Source: DATFQE01 sp035264445
GTDB lineage: Bacteria > Actinomycetota > Thermoleophilia > Gaiellales > Gaiellaceae
Direction of reading: 5' to 3'
Assembly (NCBI GenBank): GCA_035264445.1
Contig: DATFQE010000180.1
Location: 1-15,608 of the forward strand
DNA length: 15,608 nt
The notes below the pieces were generated by a model. The model did not search any database and was not told where the DNA came from. It saw nothing but the letters and a program-made list of their open reading frames with translations. Made by a program: the position numbers and the translations under genes. Shown piece by piece: positions 1 to 6,507 of the stretch; the first letter of the stretch is position 1, and every line of letters begins with the position of its first letter.

Positions 1-792
1 TTCGCGATCACGGTCGGAGCGGTCGACCTCGAGGGGAGCGTCAAGCCCCAGAGGCACGACGTCCCGAGCTGGTCGGCGTACGGCTATACGTACGACGGCT
101 TCAAGAAGCCCGAGGTCTCGGCCGCAGGGCGCTACATGGTCGGCCCGGTGCCGGCAGGCGCGACGCTCAAGGCCGACAAGCCGGACAACGTGGTCACCCT
201 GACGACGATGCGCCTCTCGGGCACGTCGTTCGCGTCGCCGATCGTGGCGGGGGCGGCAGCTCAGATCCTGGCTCGCAGGCCGAGCCTCACGCCCGATCAG
301 GTGAAGGGCGCGCTGATGCTCACGGCACGGCACGTCGGCGACGCCGATCCCGGCCAGGCCGGCGTCGGCGAGATCAACGCCGAGCGTGCGGCGACCATCG
401 GCTACATACCCAACCCGAATGCGGCCCTGAATCGCTACCTGATCAGGACCTCGTCGGGAAGCGGGGAGACTACGACGTTCGACGCGGCGAGCTGGGAGAG
501 CGCCGCGCGGGCGAACGTCTCCTGGGACTCGGTGTCCTGGAGCGACGTCTCCTGGCAGTCGGCGTCCTGGCAGAGCGTGTCCTGGTCGGATGCGTCCTGG
601 CAGAGCGTGTCCTGGACGGACGTCTCCTGGAGCGACGTGGTCGCGATGGCCGACGTCAGCTGGGAGGACAATGCCGGCGCCGACACCGCGTCTCCGCTGG
701 GCGAGTACGTCATGACGCCCGAGGAGGAGGCGGAGGCAATCGCCGAGGGGCTGCTTCCCGCGCTTGCGCCCAGCGCACCAGTACTTCCCTGA
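1..792 (+). CDS. S8 (subtilisin-like) serine protease, C-terminal part, with Ser-Trp repeat tail
   Basis: The gene is cut at the left edge; the frame is open from base 1 and stops with TGA at 790-792. The visible part begins in the subtilase core (FAITVGAVD, then SWSAYGYTYDGFKKPEVSAAG, matching the family pattern before the KPxxxAPG segment). It contains the catalytic serine motif GTSFASPIVAG, with the nucleophile Ser encoded at 226-228. The Asp and His of the triad lie outside the window. After the core comes a low-complexity tail with ten Ser-Trp motifs, eight of them in uninterrupted five-residue units (517-636), then an acidic, Ala/Pro-rich C-terminus. Proteins of this family are secreted and degrade or process extracellular proteins; secretion is inferred because the signal peptide is not visible. 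The tail may mediate surface attachment or packing, but its function is not known to me. A strong hairpin follows the stop. Confidence 0.9.
   Translation, partial: FAITVGAVDLEGSVKPQRHDVPSWSAYGYTYDGFKKPEVSAAGRYMVGPVPAGATLKADKPDNVVTLTTMRLSGTSFASPIVAGAAAQILARRPSLTPDQVKGALMLTARHVGDADPGQAGVGEINAERAATIGYIPNPNAALNRYLIRTSSGSGETTTFDAASWESAARANVSWDSVSWSDVSWQSASWQSVSWSDASWQSVSWTDVSWSDVVAMADVSWEDNAGADTASPLGEYVMTPEEEAEAIAEGLLPALAPSAPVLP
517..636 (+). repeat. Eight tandem 15-nt units encoding (V/A)SWxx pentapeptides
   Basis: Eight in-frame units read VSWDS, VSWSD, VSWQS, ASWQS, VSWSD, ASWQS, VSWTD and VSWSD. Two further SW motifs flank the block (ASWES at 487-501 and VSWED near 655-669). Every unit keeps Ser-Trp, while positions four and five vary among D, S, Q, T and E. 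The codons vary between units, so the pattern is conserved at protein level and is not just a recent DNA slippage product. Confidence 0.9.
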
Positions 793-814
793 CGCTCCGG
801 ACCAGAGCGGCCGA

Positions 815-843
815 GGCGCCGGGCCCGCGACGGGCCCGGCGCC
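815..843 (+). terminator. Perfect GC-rich hairpin after the protease gene
   Basis: A 13 bp perfect inverted repeat (GGCGCCGGGCCCG and its complement) with a CGA loop lies 23 nt after the protease stop codon. There is no U-tract after it, so it is either a terminator of the U-less actinobacterial kind or a 3'-end stabilising hairpin. Confidence 0.6.
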
Positions 844-850
844 CGTGCGT

Positions 851-971
851 AACCAAAAGGGGGACGCTCGTATCAGAGGAACGGCCTACTTTGGGGCAGG
901 AAGAACCAGGCGTCCCGACAGCGAGGTTCCTTGTTGCGGCCCCCGACCCGGGAAGAGGAGTTAGCAGCGGC
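851..971 (+). promoter_or_regulatory. Possible structured 5' leader of the c-di-GMP gene
   Basis: Two complementary pairs interleave. GGGACGC at 861-867 pairs with GCGTCCC at 910-916, and AGGAAC at 877-882 pairs with GTTCCT at 926-931. The second pair has one arm inside and one arm outside the first, which is the topology of an H-type pseudoknot. A ligand-sensing role is only an inference from its position in front of a second-messenger enzyme gene. The motif does not match a riboswitch class that I can recognise with confidence. Confidence 0.3.
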
Positions 972-998
972 ATGAACGGCGAGGTCGAGCGGCGATGA
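972..998 (+). CDS. Possible 8-codon leader peptide (MNGEVERR) coupled to the next gene
   Basis: An ATG at 972 opens an eight-codon frame ending at TGA 996-998, which overlaps the ATG (995-997) of the downstream gene in an ATGA arrangement typical of translational coupling. A GAGGAG sequence (955-960) lies 11 nt upstream of the ATG, slightly farther than usual for a ribosome binding site. The frame is short enough to occur by chance, so this is tentative. Confidence 0.25.
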   Translation: MNGEVERR

Positions 999-3751
999 GC
1001 GCCGTGCCAACCGAGTTCAAGTTCAAGGGCGACGACGACGCGCAGTCCAGCGACGCGAACCATCTCCCCGTCTCGGCGCTCGTCTACCTGCTCGGCGTGG
1101 CGGCGCTCGCGAGCATGGTCGCTCTGCCCTTCGCGTTCCGCCTTCACGACGGAGGCGTCGCTCTCGAGGATTGGCTGACGTTCGCGACGCTCGCGGGCGG
1201 TGCTGCGATCGCGCAGCTGCTGCTCGTGAAGACCCCGAGGAACCAGTCGTACCACGCGACGAACGTCTTCCTCGTGCCGGCGGTGTTGCTGCTTCCACCG
1301 GAGCTCGTCGTCCTGCTGGCGTTCGTGCAGCACGTGCCCGAGTGGCTGAAGAACCGGACGGCCTGGTACATCGAGAGCTTCAACATCTGCAACTACACGA
1401 TCGCGACGCTGGCGGCGTGGGGCGTCTCGCACTTCATCCTCGACCGGGAATCGCTCTTCGCGGGCGAGAACCTGCGGTTCGCGCTGGCGGGCGTCGCGGC
1501 ATCGCTCGTCATCGTCGGCACCAACCACCTCCTGCTCGCGCCGATGCTCCACTTCGCGCGCGGGCACTCGATCCGGGACTCCGGGCTCTTCACCTTCCAC
1601 AGCCTCTCGACCGAGCTGGTGCTGGCGGCGCTCGGCGTCGTCCTCGCAACCTTCTGGAACCAGAACCCGTGGCTGATCCCGTTCGCGGTCGCTCCCGTCC
1701 TGCTGATCCACCGCTCGCTGAGCGTCCCGCAGCTCGAGGCCGAGGCGCGCGTCGACCCCAAGACCGGTCTCTTCAACGCCCGTCACTTCGCCGCCGCGCT
1801 GAACGAGGAGCTTGCCCGCTCGACCCGCTTCGAGCGGCCGCTCGCGCTCGTCATGGCCGACCTCGACCTGCTCCGTGAGATCAACAACACCTACGGCCAC
1901 CTGGCCGGCGACGCCGTCCTGCAGGGGATCGCGAAGGTCTTCCGCAGCCACCTGCGCCACTACGACGTGCCTGCTCGCTTCGGCGGGGAGGAGTTCTGCA
2001 TCCTGCTGCCCGAGACGCCGGTGGACGAGGCGCTCGAGATCGCCGAGCGAATCCGCAAGGCGGTCTCGGAGACGCCGTTCGAGGTCGAGACCTCGAGCCA
2101 GCCGATCCGCGCCACGGTCTCCCTCGGCGTCGCGGCGTTCCCGCGCGACGGCGTCGATGCGAACGAGCTCATCCACCAGGCCGACCTCGCGGTGTACAGG
2201 GCCAAGCTGCAGGGGCGGAACCGCGTCCTCGACGCGAGTGCCGAGCCGCTTGCGGCGCCCGCCGTGGGCAACCGGCCTCAGCGGCTCGTCTCGGTGCCGG
2301 AGAGCGGCGACTACACGGCGCCGCTGCCCCCGGCTGTCGAGATGCAGCCCCCCGAGGAGCGTCGCCACCCGCGCCCGCACGCGGTGCACGGGCCGCGCTT
2401 CCTGTCGCTTTCCAAGCGCCTCGCCTTCCTCGTCGGCACCGTTGCCGTCGTCGGCATGGGCGCCGGCACCCTCGGCCTCATTTTCGGCACGTCGACCGAC
2501 GTCTTCGGCCTGATCGCCCTGATGGTGCTGGTCGGAATCGGCCAGGCGCTCGCGCTCGAGGTCGACGACGGCTCGATCTCGGTTTCCGCCGTGGGCGCGC
2601 TCGCCGGGGCAGCGCTGTTCGGCCCGCGCGCTGCGCTCGCGCTCGCGCTCACGACGTCGGTCGTGGAGTGGAGCGCCCGCCGCTCCCCGATCCACTACGT
2701 GCTCTTCAACATCGGCGCGCTCTCGCTGGCCTCGCTGGCGGCCGCCGGGATCTTCACCGCCGGCTTCGAGGGCCGGCTCGGCGACCTCGTGACCGTGGCC
2801 GCCGGCGTTGCCGCCGGCACTGCGTACTTCGCCGTCAACACCGGCCTCGTCAGCTTCGCACTGGCCATCGAGGGCCACGAGCGCTGGTGGAGGGCCTGGC
2901 AGGAACGGTTTGCGTGGCTGGCTCCGCACTGGGTCGTGTACGGCTTCGTCGGCGGCGTGATCGCGATCGCGTACACGGCGGCCGGGATGTTCGCCCTCGC
3001 CGTCTTCGCAGTCCCCCTGCTGCTGATGCGCAAGACCCAGGAGGCGTACCTCCGGCATACCCAGAAGAGCGCGCAGAAGCTCCGCCAGGCGGCCGAGACG
3101 ATCCAGACGCAGAACGTCTCGCTCGAGCAGGCGAACCGGCTGCTCAAGGAGCGCTCGACGGCGGCGATGGAATCGCTCTCGGCGACCGTGGACGCCCGCG
3201 ACGCCTACACCGCCGGCCATTCCCGGCGCGTGCAGGAGCTGGCCCTCGCGATCGGGCGCGAGCTGGGGCTTTCGCAAGCGGAGCTCGACCTGCTCGGCCA
3301 CGCGGCACTCTTCCACGACATCGGGAAGCTCGCCGTCCCGGACGCCGTGCTGCTCAAGCCCGCCGTCCTGACCGACGACGAATGGTCGCTCATGCAGCGG
3401 CACGCGGACGAAGGTGCGCGCATCATCGACCGCCTCGGCTTCCTCAACGACGCCGTCCCGGCGATCCGCCACCACCACGAGCGCTTCGACGGCACGGGCT
3501 ACCCGCACGGGCTGAAGGGCGAGGAGATCCCGCTCGGCGCACGGATCATCCACGTTGCCGACGCGCTCGACTCGATGCTGACGACGCGCATCTACCGCGC
3601 GGCGCGGCCGGCCGCCGAGGCGATGCGCGAACTGCACAACGCCGCCGGAAGCCAGTTCTGCCCGCGTTGCGTCTCGGCGCTCGAGCGTGTGCTTCCGCCC
3701 GAGCTGCTCCAGGCGGAGGCGGACCGGCGCGAGCTGATGGTTGCGTCCTAG
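995..3751 (+). CDS. Membrane-bound bifunctional c-di-GMP enzyme: TM module, GGDEF, second TM module, HD-GYP
   Basis: A 918-residue protein predicted to make and degrade cyclic di-GMP at the cytoplasmic face of the membrane. Domain order: hydrophobic helices at about residues 25-240; GGDEF domain at about 250-415 with the signature GGEEF at 330-334 and an RxxD inhibitory site (RHYD, 321-324) correctly spaced before it; a linker; a second hydrophobic block at about 470-680; a helical, probably coiled-coil linker at about 680-730; and an HD-GYP phosphodiesterase domain at about 735-905 with HD at 774-775 and GYP at 835-837 in DGTGYP. Both active-site signatures look intact, so either or both activities are possible. 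The two membrane blocks resemble each other (shared pattern EW..R....Y..FNI...LAA.G). The late HD-GYP motif normally FDP is FCP here (residues 888-890). The ATG has GAGG (981-984) 10 nt upstream. The signals sensed and the effectors are unknown. Confidence 0.93.
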   Translation: MSAVPTEFKFKGDDDAQSSDANHLPVSALVYLLGVAALASMVALPFAFRLHDGGVALEDWLTFATLAGGAAIAQLLLVKTPRNQSYHATNVFLVPAVLLLPPELVVLLAFVQHVPEWLKNRTAWYIESFNICNYTIATLAAWGVSHFILDRESLFAGENLRFALAGVAASLVIVGTNHLLLAPMLHFARGHSIRDSGLFTFHSLSTELVLAALGVVLATFWNQNPWLIPFAVAPVLLIHRSLSVPQLEAEARVDPKTGLFNARHFAAALNEELARSTRFERPLALVMADLDLLREINNTYGHLAGDAVLQGIAKVFRSHLRHYDVPARFGGEEFCILLPETPVDEALEIAERIRKAVSETPFEVETSSQPIRATVSLGVAAFPRDGVDANELIHQADLAVYRAKLQGRNRVLDASAEPLAAPAVGNRPQRLVSVPESGDYTAPLPPAVEMQPPEERRHPRPHAVHGPRFLSLSKRLAFLVGTVAVVGMGAGTLGLIFGTSTDVFGLIALMVLVGIGQALALEVDDGSISVSAVGALAGAALFGPRAALALALTTSVVEWSARRSPIHYVLFNIGALSLASLAAAGIFTAGFEGRLGDLVTVAAGVAAGTAYFAVNTGLVSFALAIEGHERWWRAWQERFAWLAPHWVVYGFVGGVIAIAYTAAGMFALAVFAVPLLLMRKTQEAYLRHTQKSAQKLRQAAETIQTQNVSLEQANRLLKERSTAAMESLSATVDARDAYTAGHSRRVQELALAIGRELGLSQAELDLLGHAALFHDIGKLAVPDAVLLKPAVLTDDEWSLMQRHADEGARIIDRLGFLNDAVPAIRHHHERFDGTGYPHGLKGEEIPLGARIIHVADALDSMLTTRIYRAARPAAEAMRELHNAAGSQFCPRCVSALERVLPPELLQAEADRRELMVAS

Positions 3752-3774
3752 CGGCCGGGCCCGTTACGGCGCAC

Positions 3775-3802
3775 TTGCATCTCGGCGATTCTGCTCTACC
3801 AT
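3775..3802 (+). promoter_or_regulatory. Candidate sigma-70-type promoter giving a leaderless mRNA
   Basis: A -35-like TTGCAT (3775-3780) and a -10-like TACCAT (3797-3802) are 16 nt apart. The normal start distance of 6-8 nt after the -10 puts the first transcribed base at or next to the ATG at 3810. No Shine-Dalgarno sequence precedes that ATG, which agrees with a leaderless transcript. Confidence 0.4.
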
Positions 3803-3809
3803 TGTTGCC

Positions 3810-4496
3810 ATGGCCCGCAAGCCGGCTTTCCGGGCCGTCGAGAGCATCGACCCAGAGGCCCTGGCGGTCTTCCAGCGCCGGATCCGCCGCCGCTACTCCG
3901 ACGAGGCGATCCTCGCCGAGCTGAAGGCCTGCGCCGGGCGGCTGGGCCGCTCGCCGACGATGCGCGAGTTCGCCTCGGACCGGAAGACGCGCGTCCATCC
4001 GCAGACCGTGATCGAGCACTTCGGCAGCTGGAACGAGGCCAAGCGCCGCGCCGGCCTCGTCCCGCGCCGCTTCGCGACGCGTGAGGAGCTGCTCGACCTC
4101 CTGCGCGGGCTCGGGGAGCGCCTGGGCCGCACGCCGACGGCGAAGGACCTCGACGCAGCCCGCCGGTCGATGCCGTCCAAGTCGCTCTATTGGCACACAT
4201 TCGGATCGCTCACGAACGCGCTCCGCGAAGCCGGGTTCGACGTACCCGTCGGCGAAGAGCGCCTGGAGCGAGCAGTCGATCAGGGCGCCGTCCTCGCCCG
4301 CTCGCTGGGCCGGCTGCCGAAATTCGCGGACTGGGGCGAGGCCAGGAAGGCCGACCCGGGCCTGCTGACCGAGTGGCAGGTCTATCGCATGTTCGACGCC
4401 AGGCGGGGCGCGTGGTCGACGTTCCAGTTCCTCATCCGCGAACGCCTGCGGGAGCAGGGCGTCGGCGTCAGCGAGGACGGAACGCTTGCGGCCTAG
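3810..4496 (+). CDS. Homing-endonuclease-associated repeat (HNH_repeat-like) protein without nuclease domain
   Basis: A 228-residue basic protein. It contains repeats with the family pattern of a helix, then LGRxPT, then a second helix, then FGSWNxAxxxAG: about residues 31-83 (LGRSPT, FGSWNEAKRRAG), 90-143 (LGRTPT, FGSLTNALREAG) and a degenerate third at 155-213 (LGRLPKFADW, RRGAWSTFQF). Such repeats accompany HNH homing endonucleases, where they are thought to contact DNA, and also occur alone in actinobacterial proteins. No HNH or LAGLIDADG motif is visible, so a DNA-binding or regulatory role is likelier than cutting. The ATG at 3810 is chosen over a TTG at 3741 because the latter overlaps the previous gene and the promoter-like hexamers lie between them. 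The stop overlaps the convergent amidotransferase stop by 4 nt. Confidence 0.75.
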   Translation: MARKPAFRAVESIDPEALAVFQRRIRRRYSDEAILAELKACAGRLGRSPTMREFASDRKTRVHPQTVIEHFGSWNEAKRRAGLVPRRFATREELLDLLRGLGERLGRTPTAKDLDAARRSMPSKSLYWHTFGSLTNALREAGFDVPVGEERLERAVDQGAVLARSLGRLPKFADWGEARKADPGLLTEWQVYRMFDARRGAWSTFQFLIRERLREQGVGVSEDGTLAA

Positions 4497-5281
4497 ACGG
4501 CTGCGGCGATGGCCGCGAGCCGCTTGAGGCAGGAAGCACCCTCGCGCGGAGCCCGGACGGCCGGCAGAGGGGTTTCTTCGTGCGAGTGGTCGGGCTTGAA
4601 CTGCTCTCGCCAGACCTCACGGCCGTGGGCGAGCGCCAGCAGCGTTCCCTGCGCGACCTCCTCGCGCTCGAGCTCGACCTCGCAGTAGCGTTCGGCGAGC
4701 TTCAGCGTCGCCTCGGTGGACGCAAACAGGAGCTCGTTCCCCCCGCGGCCGATCCACAGCGGGCGGCCGACGCCGCGGGCGAGGAAGAGAACGTCCGCGC
4801 GCCGCTCGTCCATCCAGGCCGCCGCCATCGAGCCGCACAGCTGGTCGAACGCCTCCGCCAGGCTGTCGGCGCGCTCGGCGAGCGCGAAGATCGCGGCGGA
4901 GTCGACCGTCATGTCCGGATGGGAGCGGACGAAGCGGTGACGCGCGAAGATCTCGTCGTCGTTCGTGATGATCCCGTTGTGGATCCCGACGACGCTCCCG
5001 TGGCGGACGGGATGGTTGTTGGCCTCGATCGTAGGGTGGCCCTTGGTGTAGTCGCGAACGTGGACGAGCAGCTGCGTCGCCTCCTCGGGAACACTCACGC
5101 GATCGAGGAGCGCGCTCGCTCCCGAGCGCTGCTTGTGGACGGCGACGCTTCCGCTGGAGCGGAAGGCGTACCCGACGGCGTCGGCGCCGCGCTCCGCGAT
5201 ACCTGCCAGCAACGCCTGCGCGACGAACGTGCGGTCGAGCTCGCTGTTGTCGTTGAGGCTGTATCCGGCGATTCCGCACAT
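4493..5281 (-). CDS. Stand-alone class II glutamine amidotransferase
   Basis: A 262-residue protein beginning MCGIAGY, so Cys2 becomes the N-terminal nucleophile after Met removal, as in GlmS, PurF and AsnB. Further family signatures: RGADAVGY (31-38, compare RGYDSAG in GlmS), HVRDYTKG (74-81), NNHP (88-91), GIHNGIITN (99-107) with the oxyanion-hole Asn-Gly, and Asp127 in TVDSAAIF. The domain hydrolyses glutamine to release ammonia. The synthase part that would use the ammonia (SIS, PRTase or asparagine synthetase) is absent here, since about 250 residues cover only the glutaminase domain, and no partner gene is adjacent. The substrate pathway therefore cannot be named. The Shine-Dalgarno sequence is weak. 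The gene diverges from the sigma factor to its right. Confidence 0.85.
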   Translation of the reverse strand: MCGIAGYSLNDNSELDRTFVAQALLAGIAERGADAVGYAFRSSGSVAVHKQRSGASALLDRVSVPEEATQLLVHVRDYTKGHPTIEANNHPVRHGSVVGIHNGIITNDDEIFARHRFVRSHPDMTVDSAAIFALAERADSLAEAFDQLCGSMAAAWMDERRADVLFLARGVGRPLWIGRGGNELLFASTEATLKLAERYCEVELEREEVAQGTLLALAHGREVWREQFKPDHSHEETPLPAVRAPREGASCLKRLAAIAAAV

Positions 5282-5537
5282 ATCGATGTCTTTACGTTAG
5301 TTCGCGTACCAGACGTTTCTCTGACCTAAACCAGGCAACCGAACCGCATGGCGGGTTTGATCCCTTGTTTCCCTAGGACGCAAGCGGCTCCTGCCGGTTT
5401 GTACGAACTTTGTGAAGCTTTGGTACGACTCGGGCCACCTGCACATGAACGGCCCGCAAAGGGCGCATGGCATCCCTCGACCGAGGGTTTGCGCGCTCGT
5501 CAAGGTCTGCCTCGGGGACGCCGATACACGCTTTGCA
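5282..5537. other. Divergent intergenic region between amidotransferase and sigma factor
   Basis: This 256 bp region must contain the promoters of both flanking genes. It is more AT-rich than its surroundings around 5395-5430, where TTGTAC (5399-5404) and TGGTACGACT (5421-5430, like an extended -10) might form a rightward promoter with a long 19 nt spacer. Nothing here is convincing enough to name. The sigma-factor frame is open back to GTG 5412, so the real start could lie inside this region. Confidence 0.3.
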
Positions 5538-6503
5538 ATGGCACAACGGCCACTTCCCGAGAGCGACCTCGACACACCCGCGGAGCCGCATCTCGAACTG
5601 CTTGCACCGGTCGAAGAGGCCAAGCCCGAGGCGAAGGCCGAGGCCGAGGAGGAAGCGGAGGAACGTGAGGAGGCCGGCCCCACGCAGGATCCGCTCAAGC
5701 TCTACGTGCGCCAGATCGGTGACGGACCGCTGCTGACGGCGGCAGAGGAGCGCGAGCTCGCCCGGCGGAAGGACGCGGGCGACGAGCTCGCGAAGCAGCG
5801 GCTGATCGAGTGCAACCTGCGCCTGGTGATGTCGATCACGCGCAACTACACGAAGGCCGGCGTCCCGCTGCTCGACCTGATCCAGGAGGGCAACCTGGGA
5901 CTGATCCGCGCGGTCGAGAAGTTCGACTGGAAGCTCGGCTACAAGCTCTCGACGTATGCGACGTGGTGGATCCGCCAGTCGGTGACCCGCGCGCTCGCCG
6001 ACCAGGGGCGCACGATCCGGCTGCCCGTCCACGTGGCGGAGCAGGCGCGCCGCGTCCTGCGCGCTCGCAGGATCCTCACGCAGAAGCTCAACCGTGACCC
6101 GACGTCGGAAGAGCTCGCCGTCGAGAGCGGCCTCACCATCGAGCGCGTGAACGAGCTGCTCGAGCTCGTGGAGGATCCGGTCAGCCTCGAGACGCCCGTC
6201 GGGGACGGCGAGAGCCTCTACTCCGACCTGATCGAGGACAAGGACTCCGAGTCGCCCGCCAGCGCGACCGCGAAGCACCTCCGCTCCCGCGAGCTCGCCC
6301 GGGCTCTGACCCGGCTGAACCCGCGCATGCAGCGCGTGCTGGCGCTCCGCTTCGGCCTCGGCGGCGAAAAGCCGCAGACGCTCGAGGAGGTCGGCGGCCA
6401 GCTCGGGATCACGCGCGAGCGCGTCCGCCAGCTCGAGTCGCGCGCACTCCGCGAGCTGCGGGCGGTCGCACCCGCGCTGCAGCTCTACCTCGAAGCTGAA
6501 TAG
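5538..6503 (+). CDS. RNA polymerase sigma factor, RpoD/SigA-like (sigma-70 group 1/2)
   Basis: A 321-residue sigma factor that directs RNA polymerase to promoters. After an acidic Glu/Ala-rich N-terminus (about 20-48) come region 1.2 (DPLKLYVRQIG, from 51), region 2 with the core-binding and -10 recognition segments (NLRLVMSITRNY, DLIQEGNLGLIRAVEKFD, YKLSTYATWWIRQ, about 90-147), region 3 (about 160-235) and region 4 with the -35 helix-turn-helix (LGITRERVRQLESRALREL). A true region 1.1 is not apparent. All the conserved -10 melting residues (TYATWWIRQ) are present, so it probably reads promoters like the housekeeping factor. The ATG at 5538 is chosen because conservation-like sequence begins only after it; upstream in-frame starts (GTG 5412, ATG 5445) remain possible, and none has a good Shine-Dalgarno sequence. 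The PHP phosphatase follows within a few bases. Confidence 0.9.
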   Translation: MAQRPLPESDLDTPAEPHLELLAPVEEAKPEAKAEAEEEAEEREEAGPTQDPLKLYVRQIGDGPLLTAAEERELARRKDAGDELAKQRLIECNLRLVMSITRNYTKAGVPLLDLIQEGNLGLIRAVEKFDWKLGYKLSTYATWWIRQSVTRALADQGRTIRLPVHVAEQARRVLRARRILTQKLNRDPTSEELAVESGLTIERVNELLELVEDPVSLETPVGDGESLYSDLIEDKDSESPASATAKHLRSRELARALTRLNPRMQRVLALRFGLGGEKPQTLEEVGGQLGITRERVRQLESRALRELRAVAPALQLYLEAE

Positions 6504-6507
6504 CCGC

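Noticed and set aside
851..971. A c-di-GMP-I (GEMM) or c-di-AMP (ydaO) riboswitch in the leader
   Set aside because: Fragments such as GGGACGC and CCCGACAGC recall these classes, but the conserved GEMM segments GCAAAGCC and GGGGUUACC and the ydaO segment CUAACCUCG are missing or out of order.
710..3637. A very long open frame on the minus strand opposite the c-di-GMP gene
   Set aside because: The translation is an Arg/Asp/Glu/His-rich composition typical of the antisense of GC-rich coding DNA, with no domains, while the opposite strand encodes clear GGDEF and HD-GYP motifs.
4190..5329. A long plus-strand frame across the amidotransferase gene
   Set aside because: Low-complexity antisense composition; the minus strand carries the complete MCGIAGY-type protein.
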